Shown here: positions 15,828 through 24,377 of the stretch, in pieces
How positions within the stretch are numbered: position 1 is the stretch's first letter
Layout of the letters: each line of letters opens with the position of its first letter
DNA from: GWB2-37-7 sp049684915
GTDB lineage: Bacteria; Bacillota; Clostridia; Lutisporales; Lutisporaceae
NCBI GenBank assembly: GCA_049684915.1
Contig: JBAVGO010000090.1
Coordinates: 1 to 40,523, forward strand
Direction of reading: 5' to 3'
DNA: 40,523 nucleotides
Program-made: the position numbers and the translations under genes
The notes under the pieces: generated by a model
The model's database searches: none
Told to the model about the DNA's origin: nothing
What the model saw: only the letters and a program-made list of their open reading frames with translations

Positions 15828-17300
15828 TTGTACAAACTTGATCAAACACAAACTCCGTTATTTGATGCTCTTATGGAATATGTAGACAACAATACCATAC
15901 CCTTCCACGTTCCTGGACACAAGAAAGGCCAAGGGATGGATAATAAATTTAAAAACTTCGTAGGAACCAACGTACTTTCCATTGACGTTACGGTTTTCAA
16001 ACAAGTTGATAGTCTCCACAAGCCAACAGGTCCAATCAAACTTGCTCAAGAATTAGCAGCAGATGCTCATAATGCAGATAGTACATTCTTCTGTATTCAT
16101 GGAACCTCTGGTGCTATTCAAGCAATGATAATGAGCGTGGTAAATCAGGGTGATATTCTTCTTATACCAAGAAACGTTCATAAATCAATTACTGCAGGTG
16201 TTATACTTAGCGGTGCTACTCCAGTTTACATGCATCCTGAAATCGATGATGCTGTAGGTGTTGCTTTAAATGTAACACCTCAAACCGTAAGAGAAACTTT
16301 AGAACAAAATCCTGATGCAAAGGCAGTTCTAATAGTTAATCCAACATACTATGGTGTTTCTACAGATATAGTTAAGATTGCAGAGATTGTACATGAATAT
16401 AATATACCACTTATAGTAGACGAAGCTCATGGACCTCATCTTCACTTTAATAATAAACTTCCAATATGTGCTATGGATGCAGGTGCCGACATGTGTGCAC
16501 AAAGCACTCATAAGATAGTTGGATCCTTGACACAAAGCTCCTTACTTCATGTAAAAAAGGGCTTAGTAGATGTAAATAGAGTAAAAACAGTAATAAGCTT
16601 ACTACAAACAACCAGTCCCTCATATATACTTCTTGCTTCACTGGATGTGGCAAGAATGCAAATGGTTGTTGACGGAAAGGAGTTACTTGATAGAACCATA
16701 GAACTTGCTCAGTATGCAAGAAAAAAAATCAATGATATTCATGGCTATTACTGCTTTGGCGAAGAAGTGTTAAAGAAGCCAAGTGCTTATGCCTTTGATC
16801 CTACTAAGATAACTATAACCTGCAAGGATTTAGGCATATCAGGGTATGAGCTTGAGAGAATTTTAGCAGAAAAATATTTTATACAGCCTGAAATGTCTGA
16901 CTTGTATAATATACTTTGTGTCTTTACCATAGGCGATACAAAAGAAACAGTAGATGCTCTTATAAAAGCTTTGGATGAAATCAGTAATGATGAATGCTGT
17001 AAGCTTGGAAAGAAAATTAATATTATAGAGATGCCTGAAATTCCACAAAGTGTACTTACACCAAGAGATGCCTTCAATAGCACTACTGTATCTATACCTT
17101 TAAAGGATAGTCTTGGTCAGATAAGTGCAGAATTCCTGATGGCATACCCTCCAGGTATACCTATACTTTGCCCAGGTGAGATAATAACCAAGGAAATTGT
17201 TGATTACGTACAGGAACTAAAAAATGCAAAGCTTTATGTTCAAGGCACAGAGGATCCAGAAGTTAATAACATAAAAGTAGTAAGTGAGCTACACATATAA
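15828..17300 (+). CDS. speA: Orn/Lys/Arg decarboxylase, PLP-dependent (SpeA-like)
   Basis: This 490-residue fold-type-I decarboxylase belongs to the short Bacillus SpeA/YaaO group. Features are PFHVPGHKKGQG near residue 25, DEAHGPHLHF with the PLP-ring aspartate near 198, and STHKIVGS with the PLP lysine at 229. The C-terminal domain (about 380-490) contains AYPPGIPILCPGE. I chose the TTG at 15828 because AAGGAAGGT lies 7 nt upstream and it yields the family-like N-terminus MYKLDQTQTPLFDAL. The frame opens 54 nt earlier without an SD. Neighbouring speE favours arginine decarboxylation for polyamines, but ornithine or lysine is possible. Confidence 0.88.
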   Translation: MYKLDQTQTPLFDALMEYVDNNTIPFHVPGHKKGQGMDNKFKNFVGTNVLSIDVTVFKQVDSLHKPTGPIKLAQELAADAHNADSTFFCIHGTSGAIQAMIMSVVNQGDILLIPRNVHKSITAGVILSGATPVYMHPEIDDAVGVALNVTPQTVRETLEQNPDAKAVLIVNPTYYGVSTDIVKIAEIVHEYNIPLIVDEAHGPHLHFNNKLPICAMDAGADMCAQSTHKIVGSLTQSSLLHVKKGLVDVNRVKTVISLLQTTSPSYILLASLDVARMQMVVDGKELLDRTIELAQYARKKINDIHGYYCFGEEVLKKPSAYAFDPTKITITCKDLGISGYELERILAEKYFIQPEMSDLYNILCVFTIGDTKETVDALIKALDEISNDECCKLGKKINIIEMPEIPQSVLTPRDAFNSTTVSIPLKDSLGQISAEFLMAYPPGIPILCPGEIITKEIVDYVQELKNAKLYVQGTEDPEVNNIKVVSELHI

Positions 17301-17306
17301 TTACTT

Positions 17307-17337
17307 AAAGAGGGGTCTGCATATCAGACCTCTTTTT
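17307..17337 (+). terminator. Terminator after the decarboxylase gene
   Basis: AAAGAGGGGTCTG pairs with CAGACCTCTTT, leaving two G residues bulged, across the loop CATAT, and runs into TTTTTT. It lies just after the stop codon. Confidence 0.85.
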
Positions 17338-17393
17338 TATGCGATAAATACATTTTCTCTGAACACTGTTGTAATAATTTAGAAAGGTTTGTG

Positions 17394-17422
17394 TTGATAG
17401 TAAGCAAAGTTAATAATATAAT
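17394..17422 (+). promoter_or_regulatory. SigA-type promoter of the asparaginase gene
   Basis: TTGATA (17394-17399), a 17-nt spacer and perfect TATAAT (17417-17422). It ends 32 nt before the asparaginase ATG and follows the upstream terminator. Confidence 0.75.
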
Positions 17423-17454
17423 TAAAGCAGCGCCTAATTTAGGGAGGAGACATA

Positions 17455-18438
17455 ATGAAAAAAATTGTTATTATTTTCACAGGTGGCACAATCTCAATGA
17501 AGAATGACAAGACATTAAATGCCGCTGTACCGGCAATGACCGGAGAAGATATACTGAAGCTAACACCTGGTATAGCTACTATTGCAGATATACACTTTGT
17601 TGACTTTTCTATGATTCCCGGTCCCCACATGACTCCAAAAATCATGATGGAGCTTTCTAAGCTTATAGAAAGCAAACTTGAAAACGAAGGCTATGACGGT
17701 GCTGTGGTGACTCATGGTACTGATTCCTTAGAGGAAACTGCATACCTTGTTGATCTTACTTCAAGTACCGAGAAGCCAATTGTTTTTGTAGGTGCAATGA
17801 AAAACAGCTCAGAGCTTGGTTGGGACGGTCCTGTTAACCTGTTAGATGCGGTATATACGGCAGCCTCCAATGAGTCATGTAATCGAGGTACTTTGGTTGT
17901 TATGAACAACGAAGTACATTCTGCTTCTCAAGTAACAAAAACGAATACTCATACACTTGATACATTCAAGAGTGTTGATTTTGGTCCTATAGGCTTTATT
18001 GATAACAATAAGGTATATTACTATCATTGTTATACAAAACGTCAGCATATCTCTGTAACAGAGATTGACAGCAAAGTTGATCTTATTAAGAGTGCTTGCG
18101 GTATGGATGATAGATTGCTTAGATTCTGTGTTGATTCAGGTACTCATGGCATAGTAATAGAAGGCATGGGTAGAGGTAATATCCCCCCTGAAATGGTAAA
18201 GGGTGTCGAATATGCCTTAAGCAAAAACATACCCATTATATTGGTGTCTAGGTGTCATAAGGGCAAAGTATTAGACAGCTATGGATATGCTGGAGCTGGT
18301 AAGGACTTAACCCAAAAGGGAGTTATACTTGGTGACAACCTACCAGGACAAAAGGCAAGAATTAAACTTATGGTTGCCTTAGGACACACAACTAACATAT
18401 CAGAGATTAAAGACATATTTGAAAGAAATTATTATTAG
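17455..18438 (+). CDS. ansA: L-asparaginase
   Basis: The 327-residue amidohydrolase converts asparagine to aspartate and ammonia. The first catalytic threonine is in FTGGTIS (Thr12). The second catalytic block is VVTHGTDSLEETAY, near 83-96. Family segments FVGAMKNSSELGWDGP and the C-terminal GKVLDSYGYAGAGKDL are present. No signal peptide is visible, so it should be cytoplasmic. GGGAGGAG precedes the ATG. It is a one-gene unit between a promoter and a bidirectional terminator. The family also acts on glutamine to varying degrees, which cannot be judged here. Confidence 0.94.
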   Translation: MKKIVIIFTGGTISMKNDKTLNAAVPAMTGEDILKLTPGIATIADIHFVDFSMIPGPHMTPKIMMELSKLIESKLENEGYDGAVVTHGTDSLEETAYLVDLTSSTEKPIVFVGAMKNSSELGWDGPVNLLDAVYTAASNESCNRGTLVVMNNEVHSASQVTKTNTHTLDTFKSVDFGPIGFIDNNKVYYYHCYTKRQHISVTEIDSKVDLIKSACGMDDRLLRFCVDSGTHGIVIEGMGRGNIPPEMVKGVEYALSKNIPIILVSRCHKGKVLDSYGYAGAGKDLTQKGVILGDNLPGQKARIKLMVALGHTTNISEIKDIFERNYY

Positions 18439-18444
18439 TAATAT

Positions 18445-18482
18445 AAAAATATAGACTTAGCGGCTGCTAAGTCTATATTTTT
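18445..18482. terminator. Bidirectional terminator between ansA and mtnP
   Basis: A perfect 17-bp stem (AAAAATATAGACTTAGC / GCTAAGTCTATATTTTT) with loop GGCT lies between convergent genes. The mtnP stop codon is within the stem. Confidence 0.92.
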
Positions 18483-19228
18483 AACTGTTCTATCATTGTA
18501 TACAGAACCTTTTTTACCTTTTCATTATTATCCTTAAACACTCTAAATACTTCCTCTTCTGTCACAGGCTTTACCTCAGCATTGCCTTCAAGTCCTGCAT
18601 CATAGTCAGTTATAAGTGCTATATTGACGTAAGGAATTTCTAACTCTTTTGCCAGTATGCATTCAGGGTACTGTGTCATATTTATTACTTCCCAGTCCAT
18701 TTTACTAAACCAACGACTTTCTGCTTTGGTAGAGAACCTTGGACCTTGTATAACTACCACAGTTCCTTTTTCATGTACAGTTATATCAAGCTCTTTGCAA
18801 ATACTTATTGCCAACTGCCTCAAGCTTTCATCATAGGGTTCTGCTGAACTCACATGTTTTGTCTCTGGCCCTTCAAAATATGTATCCTTTCTACCCCATG
18901 TTCTATCTACAAACTGATCACAAATTACAAAGTCTCCTGGTTTGTAATCTACTTGTAAACTGCCAGAGGCTGTTGGAGCTATTATATACTTTACTCCTAA
19001 CATTTTCATAGCATGCAGATTTGCTCTATAGGGTATCATATGGGGTGGCAAAGAATGATTCTTTGCGTGCCTCGGTAAAAATGCTACCTTCTTATCTCCT
19101 ATATTTGCTATGGCAATTTTATCACTAGGCTTGCCATATGGAGTCTCAACCTCGATTTCTTCAACATTATCTAAAAAAGAGTAAAATCCCGAGCCTCCAA
19201 AGACGCCGATATCTGCCTTTTGATTCAT
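18473..19228 (-). CDS. mtnP: S-methyl-5'-thioadenosine phosphorylase
   Basis: The 251-residue enzyme phosphorolyses methylthioadenosine to adenine and methylthioribose-1-phosphate. The MTAP/PNP class 2 pattern is visible: GVFGGSGFY at the N-terminus, FLPRHAKNHSLPPHMIPYRAN (phosphate loop, about 55-75), APTASGSL, the substrate methionine in VINMTQYPEC, and the purine-binding aspartate in ITDYDAGLE. The start is the ATG at 19228 with GGAGGAATTTTA upstream; the frame extends 30 nt further without SD. Spermidine synthase in the same region provides its substrate. Some close relatives prefer methylthioinosine, so the purine preference is less certain than the family. Confidence 0.9.
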   Translation of the reverse strand: MNQKADIGVFGGSGFYSFLDNVEEIEVETPYGKPSDKIAIANIGDKKVAFLPRHAKNHSLPPHMIPYRANLHAMKMLGVKYIIAPTASGSLQVDYKPGDFVICDQFVDRTWGRKDTYFEGPETKHVSSAEPYDESLRQLAISICKELDITVHEKGTVVVIQGPRFSTKAESRWFSKMDWEVINMTQYPECILAKELEIPYVNIALITDYDAGLEGNAEVKPVTEEEVFRVFKDNNEKVKKVLYTMIEQLKI

Positions 19229-19295
19229 TAAAATTCCTCCTCGATGCTTTTTTACCATACCAATATATTACTATAAATATCAAGCATCTGCAAGA

Positions 19296-19325
19296 AAAAG
19301 GAATGTACTTCCATACATTCCTTTT
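19296..19325 (-). terminator. Terminator after ctc
   Basis: A perfect 12-bp stem (AAAAGGAATGTA / TACATTCCTTTT, 6-nt loop) followed on the minus strand by TTTTTCTT, 4 nt beyond the ctc stop. It separates ctc from mtnP. Confidence 0.9.
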
Positions 19326-19328
19326 ATA

Positions 19329-19943
19329 TCAGTCTTTAGAGTTCTCTATCAATTCAGGAGATGTTATAGGGAAAATTAAGTCTATAGGCTCTTCCTTGAA
19401 CTGTTTTATGGACAATACAATATCCTCTGTATCAGAAAGTATGGAAAGCTCCTTTGAAATTTCCAAATCGGCTACCCTTAGTACTTCGCCTAGCTTAAGC
19501 TTTGATGCATCAATAGTAATATTCCTAGGTATGCTTTCTACTTCGCCTTGTACTTCTATCTGTCCCAACTGCTTGTTTATTATCCAACCGTTTTTCTCTA
19601 CTCTATTACCATTAATTATATGTACAGGTATATCTGCATGTATTATTTCATGCAAAGATACAGGCTGGAAGTCAATGTGAACAATTCTATAGCTTATTGG
19701 GTCTCTCTGAACTTCCTTTATAATTGTAGGAATTTCTTCATTATCTACCTGTAGCTTAACAATTATATGCTCACCATGCTTATCTATAACGGACTGTATC
19801 TCAATATAATCTAGCATTAATAGCCTGCTCTGACTGTTTTTGGAGTACAATACAGCAGGAATCATCGAATCTCTTTCTAGCTTTCTAACCTGTTTCTTCC
19901 CTGCATGTTCTCTTATATTTGCATTTAAATTGACACTCTTCAT
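19329..19943 (-). CDS. ctc: Ribosomal protein L25 / general stress protein Ctc
   Basis: The 204-residue protein belongs to the long (CTC/TL5) form of L25, which binds 5S rRNA in the large subunit. The N-terminal L25 domain (about 1-90) has the pattern REHAGKKQVRKLERDSMIPAVLY, and the C-terminal beta domain follows (IPVHIING..., NITIDASKLKLGEVLRVADL). The start is the ATG at 19943, with GGAGG 7 nt upstream; the open frame before it has no SD. The SD is inside a hairpin (19951-19978). It is the last gene of a likely operon beginning with the amidase gene and ends at the terminator at 19296. L25 long forms are stress-induced in Bacillus. Confidence 0.92.
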   Translation of the reverse strand: MKSVNLNANIREHAGKKQVRKLERDSMIPAVLYSKNSQSRLLMLDYIEIQSVIDKHGEHIIVKLQVDNEEIPTIIKEVQRDPISYRIVHIDFQPVSLHEIIHADIPVHIINGNRVEKNGWIINKQLGQIEVQGEVESIPRNITIDASKLKLGEVLRVADLEISKELSILSDTEDIVLSIKQFKEEPIDLIFPITSPELIENSKD

Positions 19944-19949
19944 AAAAAA

Positions 19950-19978
19950 CCTCCATAAATGTTTATTCACTTATGGAG
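19950..19978 (-). promoter_or_regulatory. Hairpin sequestering the ctc Shine-Dalgarno sequence
   Basis: On the minus strand CTCCATAA (19978-19971) pairs perfectly with TTATGGAG (19958-19951) across a 12-nt loop. The 3' arm together with the next base forms the GGAGG that serves the ctc ATG 7 nt further on. Folding would block ribosome loading. This could be autoregulation by L25, a temperature-sensitive stem, or a chance pairing. Confidence 0.5.
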
Positions 19979-20018
19979 TATTCCCATCATTTAAGATGAT
20001 TAAACAGTCTTAGTTATT

Positions 20019-20558
20019 TTATTTAGGCTTGCAGATTATTTCTTCTATCCTGGTATCTAATATATTCTTAGCATGAGCAGGTTTCATTATAATAGCAGAG
20101 TCAGCACCTCTTCCTGAGCCACCTACAGCTATAATGTGTTCTCCATGAGGTATAAGCCCTGCATCTATAGCCATGGTAGCTATTTCTACTCCTACCTTTA
20201 TACCTTGGCTAAACATTCTTAAGGTATATGCCATTATTTCCAATGGATTAATACCTCCAAACTTTGCACTGAAGGCTCTCTCCGCTCCCGATAACACATG
20301 AGTAGTGGTTAATACCTTTACTCCCATATCAAGAAGCCTTTGCCTAGCTTCTACCTCCATCTCGTTCTCTCCTGCTTTTTTAAAGCCATTCGCATGAGTG
20401 ACACATACTACCTCAAAGCCCTTATTTGCAAAAAGCTCAGCGGTATAGCCTGAATTTGAAGCAACCACTATGTATTTAATATTATTTCTTTTAGCAGCCT
20501 CCAATGTCAAGCTTACAGTATCATTTGTACAATCCGTGCCAGCCTTCTCAAAATACAT
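20019..20558 (-). CDS. Pyruvate kinase C-terminal-like (alpha/beta) domain protein
   Basis: This stand-alone 179-residue protein resembles the regulatory C-terminal domain of pyruvate kinase without the catalytic barrel. It shows the TVSLTLEAAKRNNIKYIVVASNSGYTAEL opening in part, then CVTHANGFKKAGENEME and an AVGGSGRGADSAII loop. Homologues are conserved hypothetical proteins in archaea and clostridia; no function is established. I take the ATG at 20558 (GGAAGG about 10 nt upstream) over the GTG at 20567, which sits directly on the SD. It follows the 81-residue ORF by 15 nt and precedes ctc by 75 nt, all on one strand. Confidence 0.75.
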   Translation of the reverse strand: MYFEKAGTDCTNDTVSLTLEAAKRNNIKYIVVASNSGYTAELFANKGFEVVCVTHANGFKKAGENEMEVEARQRLLDMGVKVLTTTHVLSGAERAFSAKFGGINPLEIMAYTLRMFSQGIKVGVEIATMAIDAGLIPHGEHIIAVGGSGRGADSAIIMKPAHAKNILDTRIEEIICKPK

Positions 20559-20573
20559 GTGAATCACACCTTC

Positions 20574-20819
20574 CTACAAATATTTTTCTCCCAAGTACAT
20601 CTTTATCAGTTCTCTATCACCAAAAGCATCTAATGTTATAGATTCCCTATCAGAGTCTTCAAAGTAAATTTCTACAGTGGTGTCTCCATCCTTAAACTGC
20701 TGTATTACAGTTTTTTCATCTACTTCCCTATATTTTAAATTCTTCTTTACCTTTTCCTTCTTTTGAAACTCTCTAACGAAAATGCTTCCACTTATTCTGA
20801 TTATCTTTACGTAATGCAT
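20574..20819 (-). CDS. Small conserved-looking protein of unknown function (81 residues)
   Basis: I do not recognise this protein. It has a perfect AAAGGAGGAG SD 5 nt before the ATG and sits between the amidase gene (30 nt) and the pyruvate-kinase-like gene (15 nt), so it is very probably translated as part of an operon. The first half is lysine/arginine-rich (REFQKKEKVKKNLKYREVDE), and the second half is acidic (GDTTVEIYFEDSDRE). There is no membrane segment, signal or cysteine. The composition suggests a small soluble alpha/beta protein, possibly a partner of the next gene product. Confidence 0.7.
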   Translation of the reverse strand: MHYVKIIRISGSIFVREFQKKEKVKKNLKYREVDEKTVIQQFKDGDTTVEIYFEDSDRESITLDAFGDRELIKMYLGEKYL

Positions 20820-20849
20820 CTGTCTCCTCCTTTAAGTTATTAATTGCTG

Positions 20850-21641
20850 TTAATACAGCTCTGGAACCCTATCTCCTAATATATCAATTTTAGCCTTTGC
20901 TTTGCCAATAAGACTTAAATCAATTTCTGCTTTTATAATTTGCTCTTTATAACCTGCTTTGGCTATTACCTCTCCCCAAGGGCTTATTACCATAGACCCT
21001 CCCAAGAACTCATCTTCCTGGCTTTCTCCTGCTCTATTTACAGCTATTATAAATATCTGGTTTTCTATGGCTCTGGCTTTTAGCAGGGTAACCCAGTGTG
21101 CAAGCCTTGCAGCTGGCCATTGTGCGGGTACAAACAATATCTTTATGCCTTCCAATGCCAGTTTTCTGGACAGCTCAGGAAATCTTAAATCATAGCATAT
21201 TATTATTCCACATTTGATACCATCTAATTTAAATGTGCAAAGCTCTTTACCGGACTCAATATATCTGTGTTCATCCATAAGCTTAAACAAGTGAATCTTC
21301 TGATATTTTGCTATATTATTGCCCCTTCTATCAAATACATACGCAGTGTTAAATACTTTTCTATCCTGCATGCTTGCATAGGAGCCTGCTACAATATTGA
21401 CTCTGCCTTCCTTTGCCTTTGCTGCAATCAATTCATTTGTAGGCATACCTTCTTGATCACAGATTCTAGCGATATCTCCCAACTGATAGGCAGTAGTCCA
21501 CATCTCTGGCAATATCAGAATATCAGGTTTTGTTTTTACCTTTAACGCTTGATTTATCATCTCTATGGCCTTTTCCCTATTTGTTTCAGGTTTACCAGGG
21601 ATTATATTCATTTGTAAAAGTGAAACCTTTAAGCTTACCAT
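20850..21641 (-). CDS. Carbon-nitrogen hydrolase, omega-amidase (MtnU/NIT2) type
   Basis: The 263-residue nitrilase-superfamily amidase has the complete catalytic triad Glu46 (ILPEMW), Lys115 (YQKIHLF) and Cys149 (IICYDLRFPE). The pattern resembles omega-amidases such as MtnU/YafV, which hydrolyse 2-oxoglutaramate left by glutamine transamination in methionine salvage. The MTA phosphorylase nearby fits that role. N-carbamoylputrescine amidase is an alternative, given the polyamine genes. The second in-frame ATG (21641) is chosen because AGGAG lies 7 nt upstream; the first ATG (21647) abuts the SD. It heads a leftward group of four genes ending with ctc. Confidence 0.85.
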   Translation of the reverse strand: MVSLKVSLLQMNIIPGKPETNREKAIEMINQALKVKTKPDILILPEMWTTAYQLGDIARICDQEGMPTNELIAAKAKEGRVNIVAGSYASMQDRKVFNTAYVFDRRGNNIAKYQKIHLFKLMDEHRYIESGKELCTFKLDGIKCGIIICYDLRFPELSRKLALEGIKILFVPAQWPAARLAHWVTLLKARAIENQIFIIAVNRAGESQEDEFLGGSMVISPWGEVIAKAGYKEQIIKAEIDLSLIGKAKAKIDILGDRVPELY

Positions 21642-21758
21642 ATTCATTCTCCTAACAATTTACTTGTGTTACTAAAAGATATGTATGTTTTAAATATTAC
21701 ATTATTATTTTACTATATATAATTATTTGATTCAATTTTGGAAATATTATATTTATAT

Positions 21759-21787
21759 TGAATAAATAATATCTTAATTCTATAATA
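21759..21787 (+). promoter_or_regulatory. Candidate promoter of the gerA-type operon
   Basis: TGAATA (21759-21764) and TATAATA (21781-21787), 16 nt apart, resemble a forespore SigG promoter (TGAATA / CATNHTA) with one mismatch. The same bases read as TTGAAT-N17-TATAAT also fit SigA. Germination receptor operons are usually SigG-controlled. It ends 27 nt before gerAA. Confidence 0.5.
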
Positions 21788-21814
21788 TTTTATTTTTATA
21801 AAGATGGTGATATT

Positions 21815-23275
21815 ATGCAGAATTTACTATCAAAAAAATTAGAAGATAATATAAGCTTCTTAGATAAAAAATTTAGTGATTCTCCAGATATTAAAAGACA
21901 AAAGCTTTTAATGCGGGATGAAACATCTGCATTACTTGTGTATGTAGACGGACTTGTAAATACTGAAATGCTACAGCGAGATATACTCCCTAATGTTATT
22001 ATGCTTGATAGTGATAACATTTTTTATAGTGGCCTTCCGATTACACATATCCCTACTATTGATTCGAGTATTACAGAGGACTTTAATATCCTTATAAATG
22101 ATATTTTAAATGGTAAGGCAGTTATCTTCTTCAATGGATATGACAGAGCATTATCTATTAATATCATAAAATTTGAAAAGAGAAATATCACTGAACCTAC
22201 AACAGAAAAAAATGTTAAGGGACCACAAGAATCTTTTATTGAGTCTTTAAGCACAAATATTTCAATATTAAGGAGAAAAATCAAAAATCCTAGATTAAAA
22301 TTTAAAATGCTAAAGATTGGTACTTTAACAAATCAAAATCTTGCTATAGCATACATAGAAGATCTTGCTAATCCCGATAACATCAATATTGTGTACGAAA
22401 AGTTAAAAACTATTGATTATGATGGTATTTTTGATGTCAGCTTTTTAGAGCATCTTCTTACAGATAATCCCCATACCCCATTTCCCCATTATATTTCTTC
22501 AGTAAGACCTGACAAAGCAGTATCATGCTTGCAAGAAGGAAAGCTTGCTATAATGTTGGATGGCTCACCCTTTGCACTACTTATGCCTATGAGCTTCTTC
22601 TCAGCTCTTCAAGCACCGGATGATTATTACAGTAACTGGATGTTAGGCTCATTAAATAGATTAATTAGGCTATTTGCATTACTAATTGCAATATTTTTAC
22701 CTGGATTATATATTGCTATAGTATCATACCACTATTATATGGTGCCTTTAAATTTAATTATACCACTTGCCGAATCTAGAGCGAGGGTACCCTTCCCACC
22801 AGTTATTGAAGTATTAATTCTAGAGTATACAATAGAGATGTTAAGAGAAGCAGCTATTCGTCTCCCCACCTATATAGGTACCTCTATTGGTATTGTAGGC
22901 GGTTTGATAATAGGGCAAGCAGCAGTGGATGCAGGTGTTGTAAGTAACTTATTAATAATCATAGTATCCGCTACAGCTCTATCATCATACTTGATACCTA
23001 ACTATGACATGAACCTAGCAGTCAGATTTATTAGATTTGTTGTAATATTCTTTGCTTCTATATTTGGAATGATAGGAATAGTTATTTGTAGTTTGTTAAT
23101 TATAGCACATTTAGTTGTATTAGAATCACTGGGAGAACCTTATCTCAAGCCGATGCTACCCTTTAACGCCAATGATTTTAAAGACACTATACTGAGACCA
23201 TCTCTAAAAATATTAAAAAAACGCCCTTCAACTGCAAAACCTTTGGATAAGACGAGGGGTAAGAATAATGGTTAA
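21815..23275 (+). CDS. Spore germination receptor subunit A (GerAA/GerKA family)
   Basis: The 486-residue protein is the A subunit of a nutrient germinant receptor in the spore inner membrane. A large hydrophilic N-terminal domain (about 1-280) includes LVYVDGLVNTEMLQRDI and the family-typical SVRPDKAVSCLQEGKLAIMLDGSPFAL. It is followed by four or five membrane segments, with PPVIEVLILEYTIEMLREAAIRLP between them, and a cytoplasmic tail. SD AAGATGGTG precedes the ATG. The next gene overlaps by 8 nt, as is usual in gerA operons. Which nutrient it senses cannot be told. Confidence 0.95.
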   Translation: MQNLLSKKLEDNISFLDKKFSDSPDIKRQKLLMRDETSALLVYVDGLVNTEMLQRDILPNVIMLDSDNIFYSGLPITHIPTIDSSITEDFNILINDILNGKAVIFFNGYDRALSINIIKFEKRNITEPTTEKNVKGPQESFIESLSTNISILRRKIKNPRLKFKMLKIGTLTNQNLAIAYIEDLANPDNINIVYEKLKTIDYDGIFDVSFLEHLLTDNPHTPFPHYISSVRPDKAVSCLQEGKLAIMLDGSPFALLMPMSFFSALQAPDDYYSNWMLGSLNRLIRLFALLIAIFLPGLYIAIVSYHYYMVPLNLIIPLAESRARVPFPPVIEVLILEYTIEMLREAAIRLPTYIGTSIGIVGGLIIGQAAVDAGVVSNLLIIIVSATALSSYLIPNYDMNLAVRFIRFVVIFFASIFGMIGIVICSLLIIAHLVVLESLGEPYLKPMLPFNANDFKDTILRPSLKILKKRPSTAKPLDKTRGKNNG

Positions 23276-24377
23276 AAACGCAAATGAAATTTCACCAGGT
23301 CAGGTATTCATATTAATTATATCTGCCCAAATAAGCTTTGGCATATTGAATCTTGCCTCAAATATAGCGGAAAAGGTGGGGCATGATGGTTGGATATCTA
23401 CATTACTCGCTGGTTTATTTGTATGTGTGTTAATTTATCTTATGATATCCTTGTTAAAGAGATTTAAAAATCTCTCAATCCTAGAAATAAATACATATAT
23501 TTTTGGAAAGTACCTTGGTATATTTTTGAATTTGTTGGTAATCGCTTATCTAACATATACAGCAACACTGGGTTTGAGAATGTTCAGTGATGTAATTAAA
23601 CTTTCTGCATTGAGGCTAACTCCTGCATTGATCTTGTCAAGCTTTATTATTACACCTATTGTCTATTTAAGCTGGTATGGATTAAAATATATATGTCGTT
23701 TTTCAGGTATAAATATTGTGTTGATCATAATTGTCACACTATATTATTTGTTAATCATTAAATATTTCAGATTGACATTCTTACAGCCGATTGGTGCTTC
23801 AGGACTAAAGAGCATTATTAAAGGTTCATATATACCTTATACGAGTTATGTAGGCTTTGAGCTGCTAACCATTGTTTTTCCATACATAAAAGATAAAGAT
23901 AAATCTTTGAATTACGCAATTTATGGCAACATAACTACAATGCTTTTTTATACAATAACAGTAATATTTTTAACAGGATTCTTCGGAGAAGAGATGCTAA
24001 AGCAATTGCAATATCCTATATTCTCTTTGGCTAGAGCCTACAGAGCCCCAATATTAGAAAGGCTAGATTTGTTTTTTATTTCACTATGGTTTCCTTTAAT
24101 GGTAACATTTGTACAGATTTATTATTTTTGTGCCTACCACAGTTTGAAGAAGCTGTTTAATATAGAAAACGACAATAAAAAATGCATGATTCTTATCTCT
24201 GCATTTACTGTTTTTGTAATAGCATTTAGTAGATTACCAAAGGATATGATTCAGGTTTATAAGCTTTTTGATATATTGGGCTATTTGAGCATTGCTTATA
24301 TTGGACACATACTATTATGTTATCTTATTTCTTTTATCAAGAAGCCTGGAGGTAAAAATAATGAAAAGTCAATTTAG
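23268..24377 (+). CDS. Spore germination receptor subunit B (GerAB/GerKB family)
   Basis: This 369-residue integral membrane protein of the APC-transporter-like GerAB family is thought to form the germinant-binding component. About ten hydrophobic segments span the length. The N-terminus EISPGQVFILIISAQISFGIL is typical. It starts inside the 3' end of gerAA (8-nt overlap, SD GAGGGG) and overlaps the lipoprotein gene by 17 nt, so all three should be translated together. Confidence 0.95.
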   Translation: MVKNANEISPGQVFILIISAQISFGILNLASNIAEKVGHDGWISTLLAGLFVCVLIYLMISLLKRFKNLSILEINTYIFGKYLGIFLNLLVIAYLTYTATLGLRMFSDVIKLSALRLTPALILSSFIITPIVYLSWYGLKYICRFSGINIVLIIIVTLYYLLIIKYFRLTFLQPIGASGLKSIIKGSYIPYTSYVGFELLTIVFPYIKDKDKSLNYAIYGNITTMLFYTITVIFLTGFFGEEMLKQLQYPIFSLARAYRAPILERLDLFFISLWFPLMVTFVQIYYFCAYHSLKKLFNIENDNKKCMILISAFTVFVIAFSRLPKDMIQVYKLFDILGYLSIAYIGHILLCYLISFIKKPGGKNNEKSI

